In this document: positions 44,669-53,680 of the stretch, one piece after another | How the letters are laid out: each line of letters starts with the position of its first letter | How positions within the stretch are numbered: position 1 is the first letter of the stretch | NCBI RefSeq assembly: GCF_036860675.1 | Contig: NZ_JAYKGK010000011.1 | Span: 1-64,000 of the forward strand | Reading direction: 5' to 3' | Length of the DNA stretch: 64,000 nucleotides | DNA from: Rosettibacter primus | GTDB lineage: Bacteria; Bacteroidota; Ignavibacteria; Ignavibacteriales; Melioribacteraceae | Program-made: the position numbers and the translations under genes | The notes under the pieces: model-generated | What the model saw: only the letters and a program-made list of their open reading frames with translations | Told to the model about the DNA's origin: nothing | The model's database searches: none

Positions 44669-44796
44669 GGGGCTGTCTAAAAAAGTAATTTTTCAATTAA
44701 ATAATCTGCGAAAATCAATTAAACCCTGCCTGCGCAGGCAGGTCTGTGTTGTCTGCGTGCTATTTTTTTAAAAAATATTACTTTTTAGACAACCCC
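44669..44796. mobile_element. Candidate MITE, 128 bp with ~19-bp terminal inverted repeats
   Basis: The left end GGGGCTGTCTAAAAAAGTAA and right end TTACTTTTTAGACAACCCC are imperfect inverted repeats. GGGGCTGTCT ends resemble those of IS1182/IS1634-type elements. The interior has a CCTGCCTGCGCAGGCAGG palindrome (near 44727-44744) and no coding capacity. No clear target-site duplication was seen, so the element type is tentative. Confidence 0.5.
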
Positions 44797-44811
44797 GTTT
44801 GTGGCTCTCTG

Positions 44812-45295
44812 TGTAATTTATTTTTTCTACACGAAGAACCACTGAGTTTTTCACTGAGAACCTCAGAGTATTTAATTAAAGATAAAGACTAAAAAATTAC
44901 AATTATTATTAACCCAGTAAGAGGTAGAATTATTTATCCATCTGAAATTAAAAGTCTGAAGGAATGACATTATTATTTTGTTTCTCGCAAAGGCGCCAAA
45001 CCGCTAAATTTCTTTGCGGCTTTACGTAAAATAATTTAACCAAATACTCCACACTAAGGATTTCACAAAGTCACACAAAGTATAAATCTTTATGTCCCTT
45101 TGTGTTGAACTTTGCGTCCTTTGTGGTAAAACAATATTAAAAATTTGTAAAATATTTTTCTCTCTGCGTTTCCCCTAGTTATCTCTTTATACCAATTTTT
45201 TTAGTTTTTTTAGAACACTGATGACACTGATAAGACAAAATTTTCGCTGATTTTATTCTGCGGTCATCTGTCTAATCTGTGTTATATGTGTTCTA
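44812..45295. repeat. Three different dispersed repeat modules downstream of merA
   Basis: First a 'ctctgtgtaattt ... cactgagaacctcagagt' module (44816-44875). Then a 'cgccaaaccgctaaatttc ... cacaaagtcacacaaag ... ctttgtgttgaactttgcg' module (44990-45135). Then the AGAACACTGATGACACTGAT ... GTGTTCT palindrome (45212-45295), whose right end abuts the pgl stop codon. No gene was found between 44602 and 45292. Confidence 0.75.
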
Positions 45296-46039
45296 TTGAA
45301 TAAATGCCGGGTCAATTAATCGTGCAGCATTTTTATCAATCAGCCAGACTAATTTTTTTGAGATCGGATTTACAAAATATGCAGGATAATTTTTTGCATT
45401 TTCTTTTTCATTAATTATTTCGAAAATCTTCTCTGCTTTATTTTCTCCGGTGATTAGAAATACAACTTTATCTGCATTGTTAATAATTTTTCCTGTAATA
45501 GATATTCTTTTCTGTTTAGTAATTGGATGAACAGCGGTAACACAAAAATCTTCCGCATAAAACAGTTTTAGCTGGTCTGGAAAAATTGAAGCCGTGTGCC
45601 CGTCTTCACCCAGACCAAGAATAATTAAATCAAATGAGGGAATGCCGTTAACAATAGTCAAATTTTGTTTTAGAATTTCTGAATAACGTTTTGCTTCTAT
45701 TTCTGGTTCTGATTCACCATATATTCTAAAAATATTTTTTTCAGGAATATTTATATGCTTTAAAAGATGTTCATAAGTCATTCGATAATTGCTTTCTTCG
45801 TTGTCTGGCGGTACGCATCGTTCGTCGCCCCAGAATAAGTGGATTCTACTCCAATCGATTTTATCAGAATATTTTTCTGAAACAATACTAAATAATTTTT
45901 TTGGAGTAGTACCGCCAGAAAGTGCAATTGAATAAAAATGATTTGTTGGTAATTCTTTTAGTTTACTATTTATAAAATTTACTGCGTTTTCTGCTGCTGA
46001 GTTTATTTCATCAAATATAATAATTTTGTCGTTTCTCAT
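45293..46039 (-). CDS. pgl: 6-phosphogluconolactonase
   Basis: 248 residues, cytoplasmic, hydrolyses 6-phosphogluconolactone in the oxidative pentose phosphate pathway. 'FYSIALSGGTTPKKLF' (about 36-51), 'IHLFWGDERCVPPDNEESNY' (about 85-104) and 'LGLGEDGHTASIFPD' (near 143) are the DevB/SOL family signatures. It overlaps zwf by 4 bp, so translation of the two consecutive pathway enzymes is coupled. The C-terminus lies at the edge of a dispersed palindrome. Confidence 0.95.
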   Translation of the reverse strand: MRNDKIIIFDEINSAAENAVNFINSKLKELPTNHFYSIALSGGTTPKKLFSIVSEKYSDKIDWSRIHLFWGDERCVPPDNEESNYRMTYEHLLKHINIPEKNIFRIYGESEPEIEAKRYSEILKQNLTIVNGIPSFDLIILGLGEDGHTASIFPDQLKLFYAEDFCVTAVHPITKQKRISITGKIINNADKVVFLITGENKAEKIFEIINEKENAKNYPAYFVNPISKKLVWLIDKNAARLIDPAFIQ

Positions 46040-47550
46040 AATTCACAATATAAATTGCTGTTAGTTAAATTTCTGCAAGGAAACCGCCAGGAAACTTTTC
46101 CATCTTCAATTAATTTATCAGCTTCTTTTGGTCCCCATGTACCAGCTGGATAACCATACAAAGGAATTTCATTATTATTTTGCCATGCCTCAAGAATTGG
46201 AGTAAGAAATTTCCATGTAGCAATTACTTCTTCAGTTCTTGCAAAAAGTGTGTTGTCCCCTTTTATTGTATCATAAAGAAGTCTTTCGTATGCTTCCGGA
46301 ATTCTTTGATGTGACAATTCAGAATATTTAAAATCAAGGTCAATATTTTGAACATTGAATCCCTGACCCGGTATTTTTATTCCAATTTCAAGAAGCATTC
46401 CTTCATCGGGCTGAATTCTTAGAATTAATTTATTGCATGCTTCCTGCAAATTATTTCTTGAAAAAAGGAAATGAGGAGTTGGTTTAAAATGAATTACAAC
46501 TTCGGTAACGCGGGTAGGAAGTCGTTTGCCAGTTCGAATATAAAAAGGAACTCCACCCCAACGCCAATTATCAATAAAAAATTTTATTGCAACATAGGTT
46601 TCGGTCTTTGAATCTGGATTTATATTTTTTTCTTCTCTGTAACCTTTTACTTTTTCATTATTTATAATCGACTCAGTGTATTGACCTCTGATTGCAATTT
46701 TAGAAACCTCATCTATTTTAATTGGGCGCAACGACTGAAATACTTTTAATATTTCATTTCGTATTGAAAGTGGTTCTAAAGATGATGGCGGTTCCATTGC
46801 AATTAATCCAACTATTTGTAAAAGATGATTTTGAACCATATCTCTTAATGCACCAATATTATCATAGTATCCACCACGATTTTCAACTCCAATATTTTCT
46901 GCAGATGTAATTTCAATGTGATGAATATAATTTCGATTCCACAGCGGTTCAAATATTCCATTTGAAAATCGAGTCACCAATAAATTTTGAACAGTCTCTT
47001 TACCAAGATAATGGTCGATTCGATAAATTTGCTCTTCTTCCCAATCTCTCAAAAGTAATTCTTTTAGTTGTAATGCTGATTGGAGGTCGTAACCAAATGG
47101 TTTTTCAATGATAAGCCTTTTCCAGCCATCATCTTCTTTATTCAATCCAACTTTTGCAAGATTTAATGGGATTACATCATATAAATTTGGTGGAGTAGCC
47201 AAATAAAAAATTGTGTTGCCATTTATATCCTTTAACTTCCTTAATTCATTTAATTTTTCTTTTAAAATATTGTAAGAATTAAGTTCGTCATACTGAATTG
47301 TTTCATAAAAAAGATTTTTTACAAAATCACCAGCCTCTGATAAATCAGTAATATCACCATATTTTTTTATCGACTCGAGCATTAATTCTCTAAATTCATC
47401 AACATTTATTTTAGTTCTTGCTACTCCAAGTATGATAAATTTTTCTGGAAGTAATTTTTGAACATATAATGAATAAAGTGCTGGAATTAATTTCCTTTTT
47501 GTAAGGTCTCCCGACGCACCAAATATTACATATATATGATTTGTATTCAT
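46036..47550 (-). CDS. zwf: Glucose-6-phosphate 1-dehydrogenase
   Basis: About 504 residues, cytoplasmic, oxidises glucose-6-phosphate with NADP(+). ATG 47550 is chosen, with AGAAAGA upstream and a family-like distance to the 'YVIFGASGDLTKRKLIP' dinucleotide motif; an ATG at 47565 adds five residues and is possible. The catalytic 'EEQIYRIDHYLGKETVQNL' contains the His/Lys pair near 190. 'FFIDNWRWGGVPFYIRTGKRL' (quoted in part) is the substrate-binding region. First of a two-gene transcript with pgl. Confidence 0.96.
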   Translation of the reverse strand: MNTNHIYVIFGASGDLTKRKLIPALYSLYVQKLLPEKFIILGVARTKINVDEFRELMLESIKKYGDITDLSEAGDFVKNLFYETIQYDELNSYNILKEKLNELRKLKDINGNTIFYLATPPNLYDVIPLNLAKVGLNKEDDGWKRLIIEKPFGYDLQSALQLKELLLRDWEEEQIYRIDHYLGKETVQNLLVTRFSNGIFEPLWNRNYIHHIEITSAENIGVENRGGYYDNIGALRDMVQNHLLQIVGLIAMEPPSSLEPLSIRNEILKVFQSLRPIKIDEVSKIAIRGQYTESIINNEKVKGYREEKNINPDSKTETYVAIKFFIDNWRWGGVPFYIRTGKRLPTRVTEVVIHFKPTPHFLFSRNNLQEACNKLILRIQPDEGMLLEIGIKIPGQGFNVQNIDLDFKYSELSHQRIPEAYERLLYDTIKGDNTLFARTEEVIATWKFLTPILEAWQNNNEIPLYGYPAGTWGPKEADKLIEDGKVSWRFPCRNLTNSNLYCEL

Positions 47551-47786
47551 AAATCTTTCTTTCATTTTTTTCTAAAACATAACATGGATATGATGCAGTT
47601 CAAAATTAAAAGTAACATTTAAGAATGAAAAATTAAGAAGTGACCTCTCAAAGATATTATCTTTTAATTTCACAATTAAAATTGCTGCATAATTCATTAT
47701 TTATATTACGGGATTAATAATTCTGAGATAATCTCATAATTCTTTTATTAATATGCAGATTACAAAATCATTACAAAAATTTCTTT

Positions 47787-49157
47787 TCATCCTAAATTCT
47801 GAATTCTTAATTCTGAATTCTTAATGCAATCACCCACAGAAATTCCACCGCGATAATTGCCGCTTAATATTAAACCTGGATTTTCCTTTTCAAATTTTTC
47901 AAAATAATTTTCGTGTTCTATATAACCAATGTTGTATTGTGGAATTGCTTTTTCCCACAGCTTTTCTTTAATTAAAATTGGGTCGGAATTAATATTCATA
48001 ATTTCTTTGAACTCGATTAATACCAAATCAATTAATTTTTGTCTTTCCAGATTAAATAAATGAGGAGAGCGGGCACCTCCGATGAACAATGTAAAAGCAG
48101 CTTTATCTTCTTCACATCTATTCGGAAAAATGGCTGAACTCCATATTGCACCAAGAAAATGTTTTTGTTCTTTAGATGGAATTAAAAATCCAAAACCATC
48201 CAATGGTCTGCCTACAGCTTCTTTTTTAAAACCAAGATACAAAACCATTACTGGTGGATAATAAATTTCATTCAGATGTTTAGATAGATTTGAATCAATC
48301 TCATTAAAAATCTTAGCAGCTATGTAAGCTGGAACTGTAGAAATAACAAAATCAGAAGTTAATTGATGTAATTGGTCATCTTTTTCATAAAATACATTCC
48401 ACCCTTCTAAATTCTTTTTTACACTTTGAACTTTGCAATCATATAAAATATTTGCTTCTAATTTTTTGGCAATTGATTCTGGAAAAGACTGCATTCCATT
48501 AACAAAAGAAAACATCTTAGCACTTTGTTTAGATTGTTCAGCTCTTTGTTTTCTTTCTTTTGCACCTTTAATCATTCCTTTGATTAGTCCACCATAAACT
48601 TCTTCCAATCGATATAATTTGGGGAAAGCAGATTTAACACTAAGTTTATTTGGGTCACCAGCAAAAACACCACTTACAAATGGGTCGATTGCATAATCTA
48701 AAAATTCTTGTCCCAATCTTCTTCTAACAAATTCAGCAACACTTTGATAATAACCATCTTCAGATTTACCAATAAATGGCTCAGCTATCAATCTGAATTT
48801 TCCTTTTGCAGAAAATAATTTTGATTTAATAAACAGAGGTGGATTCATCGGCAGCGGATGAAGTTCATTATTGCGTAAAATGTATCGTTTGTTAGATGAT
48901 TCATTTGCATAAACAAATTCATTTGATATTCCTACCTCCTCAACAAGTCGACGAATTAACGGAGTGGTTTCAAGTCCGCTATTTGGTCCATAATCTATTA
49001 AAAAATTATCTACAAATTCAGTCTGCATTGAACCGCCGGGTTCACTTCGAGCTTCCAGGATTTTTACATCAAAACCTTTTTTATAAAGCCAGTAAGCAGT
49101 TGCAAGTCCCGATATTCCAGCACCAAGTATGGTTATTTTCTTTTTCATATCGTTCAT
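47787..49157 (-). CDS. hemY: Protoporphyrinogen oxidase (HemY type)
   Basis: 456 residues, an FAD enzyme at the membrane that oxidises protoporphyrinogen IX to protoporphyrin IX using oxygen in studied relatives. The FAD motif 'ILGAGISGLATAYWLYKKG' is at 9-27, followed by 'LEARSEPGGSMQTE'. 'IDPFVSGVFAGDPNKLSVKS' and the C-terminal FAD contact 'NYRGGISVGDCIKNS' are family hallmarks. The last ~10 residues (NSELRIQNLG) come from a two-copy 'aattctgaattctt' direct repeat at 47793-47825, so the native end may have been altered. It is separated from the main hem run by the M3 peptidase and hemH. Confidence 0.93.
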   Translation of the reverse strand: MNDMKKKITILGAGISGLATAYWLYKKGFDVKILEARSEPGGSMQTEFVDNFLIDYGPNSGLETTPLIRRLVEEVGISNEFVYANESSNKRYILRNNELHPLPMNPPLFIKSKLFSAKGKFRLIAEPFIGKSEDGYYQSVAEFVRRRLGQEFLDYAIDPFVSGVFAGDPNKLSVKSAFPKLYRLEEVYGGLIKGMIKGAKERKQRAEQSKQSAKMFSFVNGMQSFPESIAKKLEANILYDCKVQSVKKNLEGWNVFYEKDDQLHQLTSDFVISTVPAYIAAKIFNEIDSNLSKHLNEIYYPPVMVLYLGFKKEAVGRPLDGFGFLIPSKEQKHFLGAIWSSAIFPNRCEEDKAAFTLFIGGARSPHLFNLERQKLIDLVLIEFKEIMNINSDPILIKEKLWEKAIPQYNIGYIEHENYFEKFEKENPGLILSGNYRGGISVGDCIKNSELRIQNLG

Positions 49158-49221
49158 CCGTTAAAAGTGAAAAACTAAATATGAAATGTTGAAATAATTT
49201 TAAGTTCAACTCGCATTCTTT

Positions 49222-51324
49222 TCAGTTCAATCCTCTTCGTTTTAATAATGCATCAACTTTAGGTTCACGGCCTCTAAATTTTTTGTAAAGAATCATCGGG
49301 TCTTCAGTGCCGCCTTTTGAAAGAACATAATTTCTAAATGCTGTTGCTGTTTCTTTATCGAATAAATTTCCTTTTTCTTTGAAAGCTTCGAAAGCATCGG
49401 CATCAAGCACTGCAGCCCAGATGTAACTGTAATAACCAGCAGAATATCCTCCAACAATGTGAGCAAAGTTTGTCGTTTGATAGCGTGACTCAATTTCTGG
49501 AATTTTTCCAATTCTATCAAAACATTCTTTCTCAAAAGTTGGGACATCTCTTTCAATTGTGTCAGTAATAGTATGCCAGTCCATATCCAGGAATGATGCT
49601 GCAAGATATTCAACAGTTTCGAATCCTTGATTAAATAATTTTGAATTTTCGATTTTATCAATTAATTCTTGTGGAATTGTTGCACCTGTTTGATAATGTT
49701 TAGCATACATTTTTAATACTTCTGGTTCTAAAGCCCAGTTTTCCATAATTTGAGATGGCAGTTCAACAAAATCTCTTGGCACCCATTTAGAGCCATGATA
49801 AACTGTATTAGAAAACAGTGAATGAAGTGCATGACCTAATTCATGAAACAAAGTATTAACCTCATCGATACTCATCAATGCTGGTTTATCTGCCGTCGGT
49901 TTTGAAAAATTGCCAACATTGTAAACAATTGGAGTAACAAATTTTCCTTGGATATTTGATTGGCTTCTCAAACTGCTTGACCATGCACCACTTCTTTTTC
50001 CATCCCGAGGGAAATAATCTGCATAAAAAATTCCAATATGTTTACCATTTTCTTCCTGAACTTCAAAAACTTTTACATCGGAGTGATAGACTTGAATATC
50101 ATTTCTTTCTATAAATTTTATCCCATAAAGTTTAGATGCTACATCGAAAGCTCCTTTCAAAACATTTTCCATCTTGAAATATGGCCGAAGCATTTCTTCA
50201 TCAAGAGAATATTTTTGCTGTTTAACTTTTTCTGCATAATACCACCAATCCCATGGCTGAAGTTTGAAATTGCCGCCTTCTTTATCAATAATCTTTTGCA
50301 TCTCTTCAACTTCCATTTTTGCTCTTTTGATTGCAGGTGCCCAAAGTTCATTTAAGAATTTATAAACATTTTGCGGGCTTTTTGCCATGTTTCTCTCAAG
50401 AACAAAATCTGCATGAGTTTTATAACCAAGCAAGTTTGCTTTTTTCACTCGAAGTGAAACTATTCTTGAAATAATTTTCTTATTGTCATATTCATTGTTA
50501 TTGTTGCCGCGATTTATATATGCTTTGAACAATTTTTCTCTTAATTCTCTTTTTGGTGAATATTGCAGAAATGGTATCCAGCTAGGTTTTTGAAGCGTAA
50601 ATACCCATTTCCCCGGATAACCTTTTTCATTTGCTAATTCAGAAGCATATTTAATTACGTTTTCTGGCAATCCTATTAAATCATCTTTGTTATCAATTAC
50701 TAAAGCTACAGCGTTCGTTTCCTTTAACAAATTTTCATTGAATTTAAGTGAAAGTACGGATAGTTCTTGATTTATTTTTCTCAGTTGTTCTTTTTCTTGA
50801 GCATTCAGATTAGCACCGCTTCTTACAAAATCGATGTAATAGAATTCGAGTAATCTTTTTTGTTCATCTGTTAAATTCAATTGCTCTTTTTTATCATAGA
50901 GAGTTTTAATTCTTTGAAACAATTTTTCGTTAAGATAAATATCATCACGATGCTTTGAAAGCATTGGAGTTGTCTTGCGGGCAATTGCTTGAAGTTCATC
51001 ATTCGTGTTTGCACCATTTAAGGCATTAAATACACTTGTGACTTTATCAAGCAATTCACCACTTAATTCCAGTGCTTCAATTGTATTTTCGAATGTTGGT
51101 TCATCATAATTATTAACAATTTTTTCTATTTCTTTCTCTTCGATTTTAATTGCCTCTTCAATTGCAGGAAGAAAATGTTCATTTTTAATTTCATTAAATG
51201 GAGGTGTTTGAAATGGTGTGTCCCAGGTTTTGAAAAATGGATTGTTCATAAGTTTACTCTCTTGTGCTTGTGAGAATGAAATTAATGTTAATAAAAATAG
51301 AATTAATATTAGTTTTGTTTTCAT
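49222..51324 (-). CDS. M3 family zinc metallopeptidase (oligopeptidase A/Dcp-like)
   Basis: About 700 residues. ATG 51324 is chosen with GGTGA upstream; a GTG at 51336 is an alternative. The signal peptide ('LILILFLLTLISFSQAQE') places it in the periplasm, as for Dcp. The zinc site 'NTLFHELGHALHSLF' is followed by Glu in 'VELPSQIMENW', the M3 ligand pattern. 'GYSAGYYSYIWAAVLDADAF' near the C-terminus is the substrate-binding region. It digests short peptides left by other proteases. It lies inside the heme gene district but has no obvious link to it. Confidence 0.95.
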   Translation of the reverse strand: MKTKLILILFLLTLISFSQAQESKLMNNPFFKTWDTPFQTPPFNEIKNEHFLPAIEEAIKIEEKEIEKIVNNYDEPTFENTIEALELSGELLDKVTSVFNALNGANTNDELQAIARKTTPMLSKHRDDIYLNEKLFQRIKTLYDKKEQLNLTDEQKRLLEFYYIDFVRSGANLNAQEKEQLRKINQELSVLSLKFNENLLKETNAVALVIDNKDDLIGLPENVIKYASELANEKGYPGKWVFTLQKPSWIPFLQYSPKRELREKLFKAYINRGNNNNEYDNKKIISRIVSLRVKKANLLGYKTHADFVLERNMAKSPQNVYKFLNELWAPAIKRAKMEVEEMQKIIDKEGGNFKLQPWDWWYYAEKVKQQKYSLDEEMLRPYFKMENVLKGAFDVASKLYGIKFIERNDIQVYHSDVKVFEVQEENGKHIGIFYADYFPRDGKRSGAWSSSLRSQSNIQGKFVTPIVYNVGNFSKPTADKPALMSIDEVNTLFHELGHALHSLFSNTVYHGSKWVPRDFVELPSQIMENWALEPEVLKMYAKHYQTGATIPQELIDKIENSKLFNQGFETVEYLAASFLDMDWHTITDTIERDVPTFEKECFDRIGKIPEIESRYQTTNFAHIVGGYSAGYYSYIWAAVLDADAFEAFKEKGNLFDKETATAFRNYVLSKGGTEDPMILYKKFRGREPKVDALLKRRGLN

Positions 51325-51539
51325 TGCTATCACCAATAAATTTATTTTAAGAAAATATGGTCTTCGATAAACTTAAAAATCAATTTTATCTAAATATAAA
51401 ATAAGCAGAAACAATAAATTTATTTTGCAACACGTAGCGTAAGCTTAGAAAAATTCTACAGGATAAAAACACAATAATATTCATAATGAATTTGCCTCTG
51501 GTGAATAAAGTATCTGGTTATTACTCTTTCTTAAACTCA

Positions 51540-51704
51540 TAGCTCTAACTGTTAAACACGAGAGATTCTTCGTCGACCGCCATTTGGCGGTCTCCTCAAA
51601 ATGACATAAAAGAATAATACAGTCATTCTGAATGAAGCAAAGAATCTGTTAACATATCAATAATAATTTTCAAAGAGATTCTCTATTCTATTCAGAATGA
51701 TTTT
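51540..51704. repeat. Dispersed compound palindromes before hemH's end
   Basis: GAGATTCTTCGTCGACCGCC ATTTGG CGGTCTCCTCAAAATGACA, then CAGTCATTCTGAATGAAGC...AAGAATCTGTT and GAGATTCTCTATTC...ATTCAGAATGA. This is the same family as 11170-12120. The gap 51325-51704 shows nothing else. The last arm ends directly at the hemH stop. Confidence 0.75.
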
Positions 51705-52661
51705 TTATTTTAATTCATTAATCACAATATCAGCAAGAGTATCAATAAATAACTCGGAATCATTTAAGCCTTTCATCACAAAGTAATTTTCTATTCCCAC
51801 TTTTTCTGCTACATGTCTGTATTCAATATCAAGTTCAAATAAAGTTTCGATATGGTCAGAGACAAAACTAATTGGAACAATCAATAAATTTCTATGTCCT
51901 TCTTTTGCTAAATCTTCAATCATCTGATCAGTTGCAGGTTCAAGCCATTTCATTGGTCCAACCTTACTTTGAAAACAAAGATGATGCGGATGAGAATAAT
52001 TTCTGAATTTCATTACAGCTTCAACAGTTTCTTTAATTTGATGACTGTATGGGTCACCTTCTTTTACTAAACTTACCGGTGTACCATGAGCACTGAAAAC
52101 TATGTGAATTTTGTCTTTTGAAGATTCAGGAAACTTAATAATTGTTTCATCGATTCGTTGATTTATTGAAGCAATATATTTTTCGTTCAGATGATAATTT
52201 TTTATATAGATTAATTTATTCTTATCACCTTTGTAATGACGATTCCATTCATTGAAAGATGAGCCCGTAGTTGTAATTGAATAATGCGGATAAAGAGGAA
52301 GTAAAATTATTTTGGAGTAATTTTCTTTTTCAGCTTTCTCAACTATTTCTTTCGTAAACGGCTTCCAGTATCTCATCGCTACATGGACATCAATAGCGGG
52401 ATAAATTTTTCTCAATTTATCTTCAAGCATCGACCTTTGCAATTCAGTCCACTCACTTATAGGAGATTTACCGCCGATTAATTTATATTCTTCAATTACT
52501 TTTGGTGCTCTGAAGTGTGAAATTAATTTTGCAAATAATTTTTGTCCAACTGGTATTTTGAAAATATCAGGGTCTTGAAAAAGATTATAAAGAAAAGGTT
52601 CAACCGCATCTAATGAATCAGGTCCACCAAGATTAAAAAGAATTACTGCTGTTTTTTCCAA
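51705..52661 (-). CDS. hemH: Ferrochelatase
   Basis: 318 residues, cytoplasmic or membrane-bound, inserts Fe(II) into protoporphyrin IX. 'VILFNLGGPDSLDAVEPFLY' opens the protein, 'HIVFSAHGTPVSLVKEGDPY' (about 187-206) carries the metal-binding His, and 'PISFVSDHIETLFELDIEY' (about 260-278) the catalytic Glu. There are no [2Fe-2S] cysteines at the C-terminus. It follows the decayed toxin gene by 15 bp and the rest of the hem operon by about 1 kb, so it was probably part of one run (hemN to hemH) before the insertion. Confidence 0.97.
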   Translation of the reverse strand: MEKTAVILFNLGGPDSLDAVEPFLYNLFQDPDIFKIPVGQKLFAKLISHFRAPKVIEEYKLIGGKSPISEWTELQRSMLEDKLRKIYPAIDVHVAMRYWKPFTKEIVEKAEKENYSKIILLPLYPHYSITTTGSSFNEWNRHYKGDKNKLIYIKNYHLNEKYIASINQRIDETIIKFPESSKDKIHIVFSAHGTPVSLVKEGDPYSHQIKETVEAVMKFRNYSHPHHLCFQSKVGPMKWLEPATDQMIEDLAKEGHRNLLIVPISFVSDHIETLFELDIEYRHVAEKVGIENYFVMKGLNDSELFIDTLADIVINELK

Positions 52662-52676
52662 TTGATTTCCTTTCTT

Positions 52677-53315
52677 TTATTTATGACTTATAAGAAATTC
52701 TTCTGTACATTTTTTTATATAATTAAAAACTTGTTTGTGAGATACTTTATTTCCTTTTGTGAATATTAATGGCATAATTTCGATATCATCAAAACTCACA
52801 AGGGATTTTAAATATATCTCAATATCAATTTCTGGATGTTTCTTTTGAGCTAATGAAATAATTTGTTCAAGAGAATATTTTTTTAGTATAAAATAAAGAT
52901 CAACATAAACACGGTATGCGGCTCTTAATAGAGAAATTAATTTCATTACACCAATTTCTCTTTCATCTGCTAAATTAAAATATTTTGTTTCAATTAAAGG
53001 AAGATAATTTTGGTAAGAGAGACTAAAAAAAGAAATTTTAATTTTGTCATTTATAGGAACTGTAATTGTGTCCTTTTCAACTTGCAAATAATTTATAAAA
53101 TTAGAACGAAAATTTTCATTTATAGTTTTATGAACATTAATTTCACTGAAATCTTTATGAGTAAAGAAACCAAAATCGTCATATTTTCTATGACCTATTT
53201 GTAAAGCCAAGCCAGTGCCACCAGCAAGATAAAAATGTTTTTTAAATTCTTTAAGATTTTCTAAAATAGTCTTACTCTTACTATCCAATATGTTATAGAA
53301 CAAATCTATTTCCAT
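52677..53315 (-). CDS. AbiEii/AbiGii nucleotidyltransferase-like toxin, probably degenerate
   Basis: 212 residues. 'AGGTGLALQIGHR' (31-43) is the AbiEii motif, but the metal-binding block that should read S-x-D-x-D-FF is Y-D-D-F-G-FF here: the second Asp is Gly49 and the Ser is Tyr45. The later 'R-x3-RD-x2-DL' motif appears as 'RAAYRVYVDL' with the first Asp lost. In AbiE systems this protein transfers nucleotides and is held in check by an antitoxin encoded upstream. Here the antitoxin gene carries a stop. The frame is open throughout. It may be a recently disarmed toxin between hemN and hemH, or it may have a different role. Confidence 0.75.
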   Translation of the reverse strand: MEIDLFYNILDSKSKTILENLKEFKKHFYLAGGTGLALQIGHRKYDDFGFFTHKDFSEINVHKTINENFRSNFINYLQVEKDTITVPINDKIKISFFSLSYQNYLPLIETKYFNLADEREIGVMKLISLLRAAYRVYVDLYFILKKYSLEQIISLAQKKHPEIDIEIYLKSLVSFDDIEIMPLIFTKGNKVSHKQVFNYIKKCTEEFLISHK

Positions 53316-53569
53316 AATTGATTAATCCCGAGCACAAATTTCCAAAAATTATAACTGTTTTTGCTCAATCTTATTTTTCCATACTTTTCTATAAAAGATG
53401 CAACTTCTTCTCTTTTGAAGTTATTAAATATCCAGTTAAAAGTATTAAATGAACCAAGATTAAGTAATCGTTCCATAATAAATTTTTTGTGCTTGTGCAT
53501 GTCTAAGTACTAAAACTTACAGTCCCAAAAGTAAACTTTAAATTCATTCGGTATTTTATTTCTTTTCAT
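53306..53569 (-). pseudogene. Antitoxin-like (DUF6922-type) gene broken by one in-frame TAG
   Basis: Reading from ATG 53567-53569 gives MKRNKIPNEFKVYFWDCKF, then TAG (53512-53510), then YLDMHKHKKFIMERLLNLG and on to the stop at 53306 in the same frame. Residues on both sides of the TAG match one continuous domain (YFWD...LD..KH..FI.ERLL..G) typical of the small proteins encoded before AbiEii-type toxins. So one base change interrupts it. Re-initiation at the internal ATG 53500 could make a 64-residue remnant that overlaps the toxin start by 10 bp. A sequencing error or suppression of the TAG are the alternatives. Confidence 0.75.
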
Positions 53570-53680
53570 AATATGAATTAGTATTAAAATTATCCAAAAT
53601 TTTTATAGTGAAATAAATTGTATTCTTTACCCATTAAACAGATAATCAAAGTTTGCAATTCTACTATTTTGTTTTATTTA

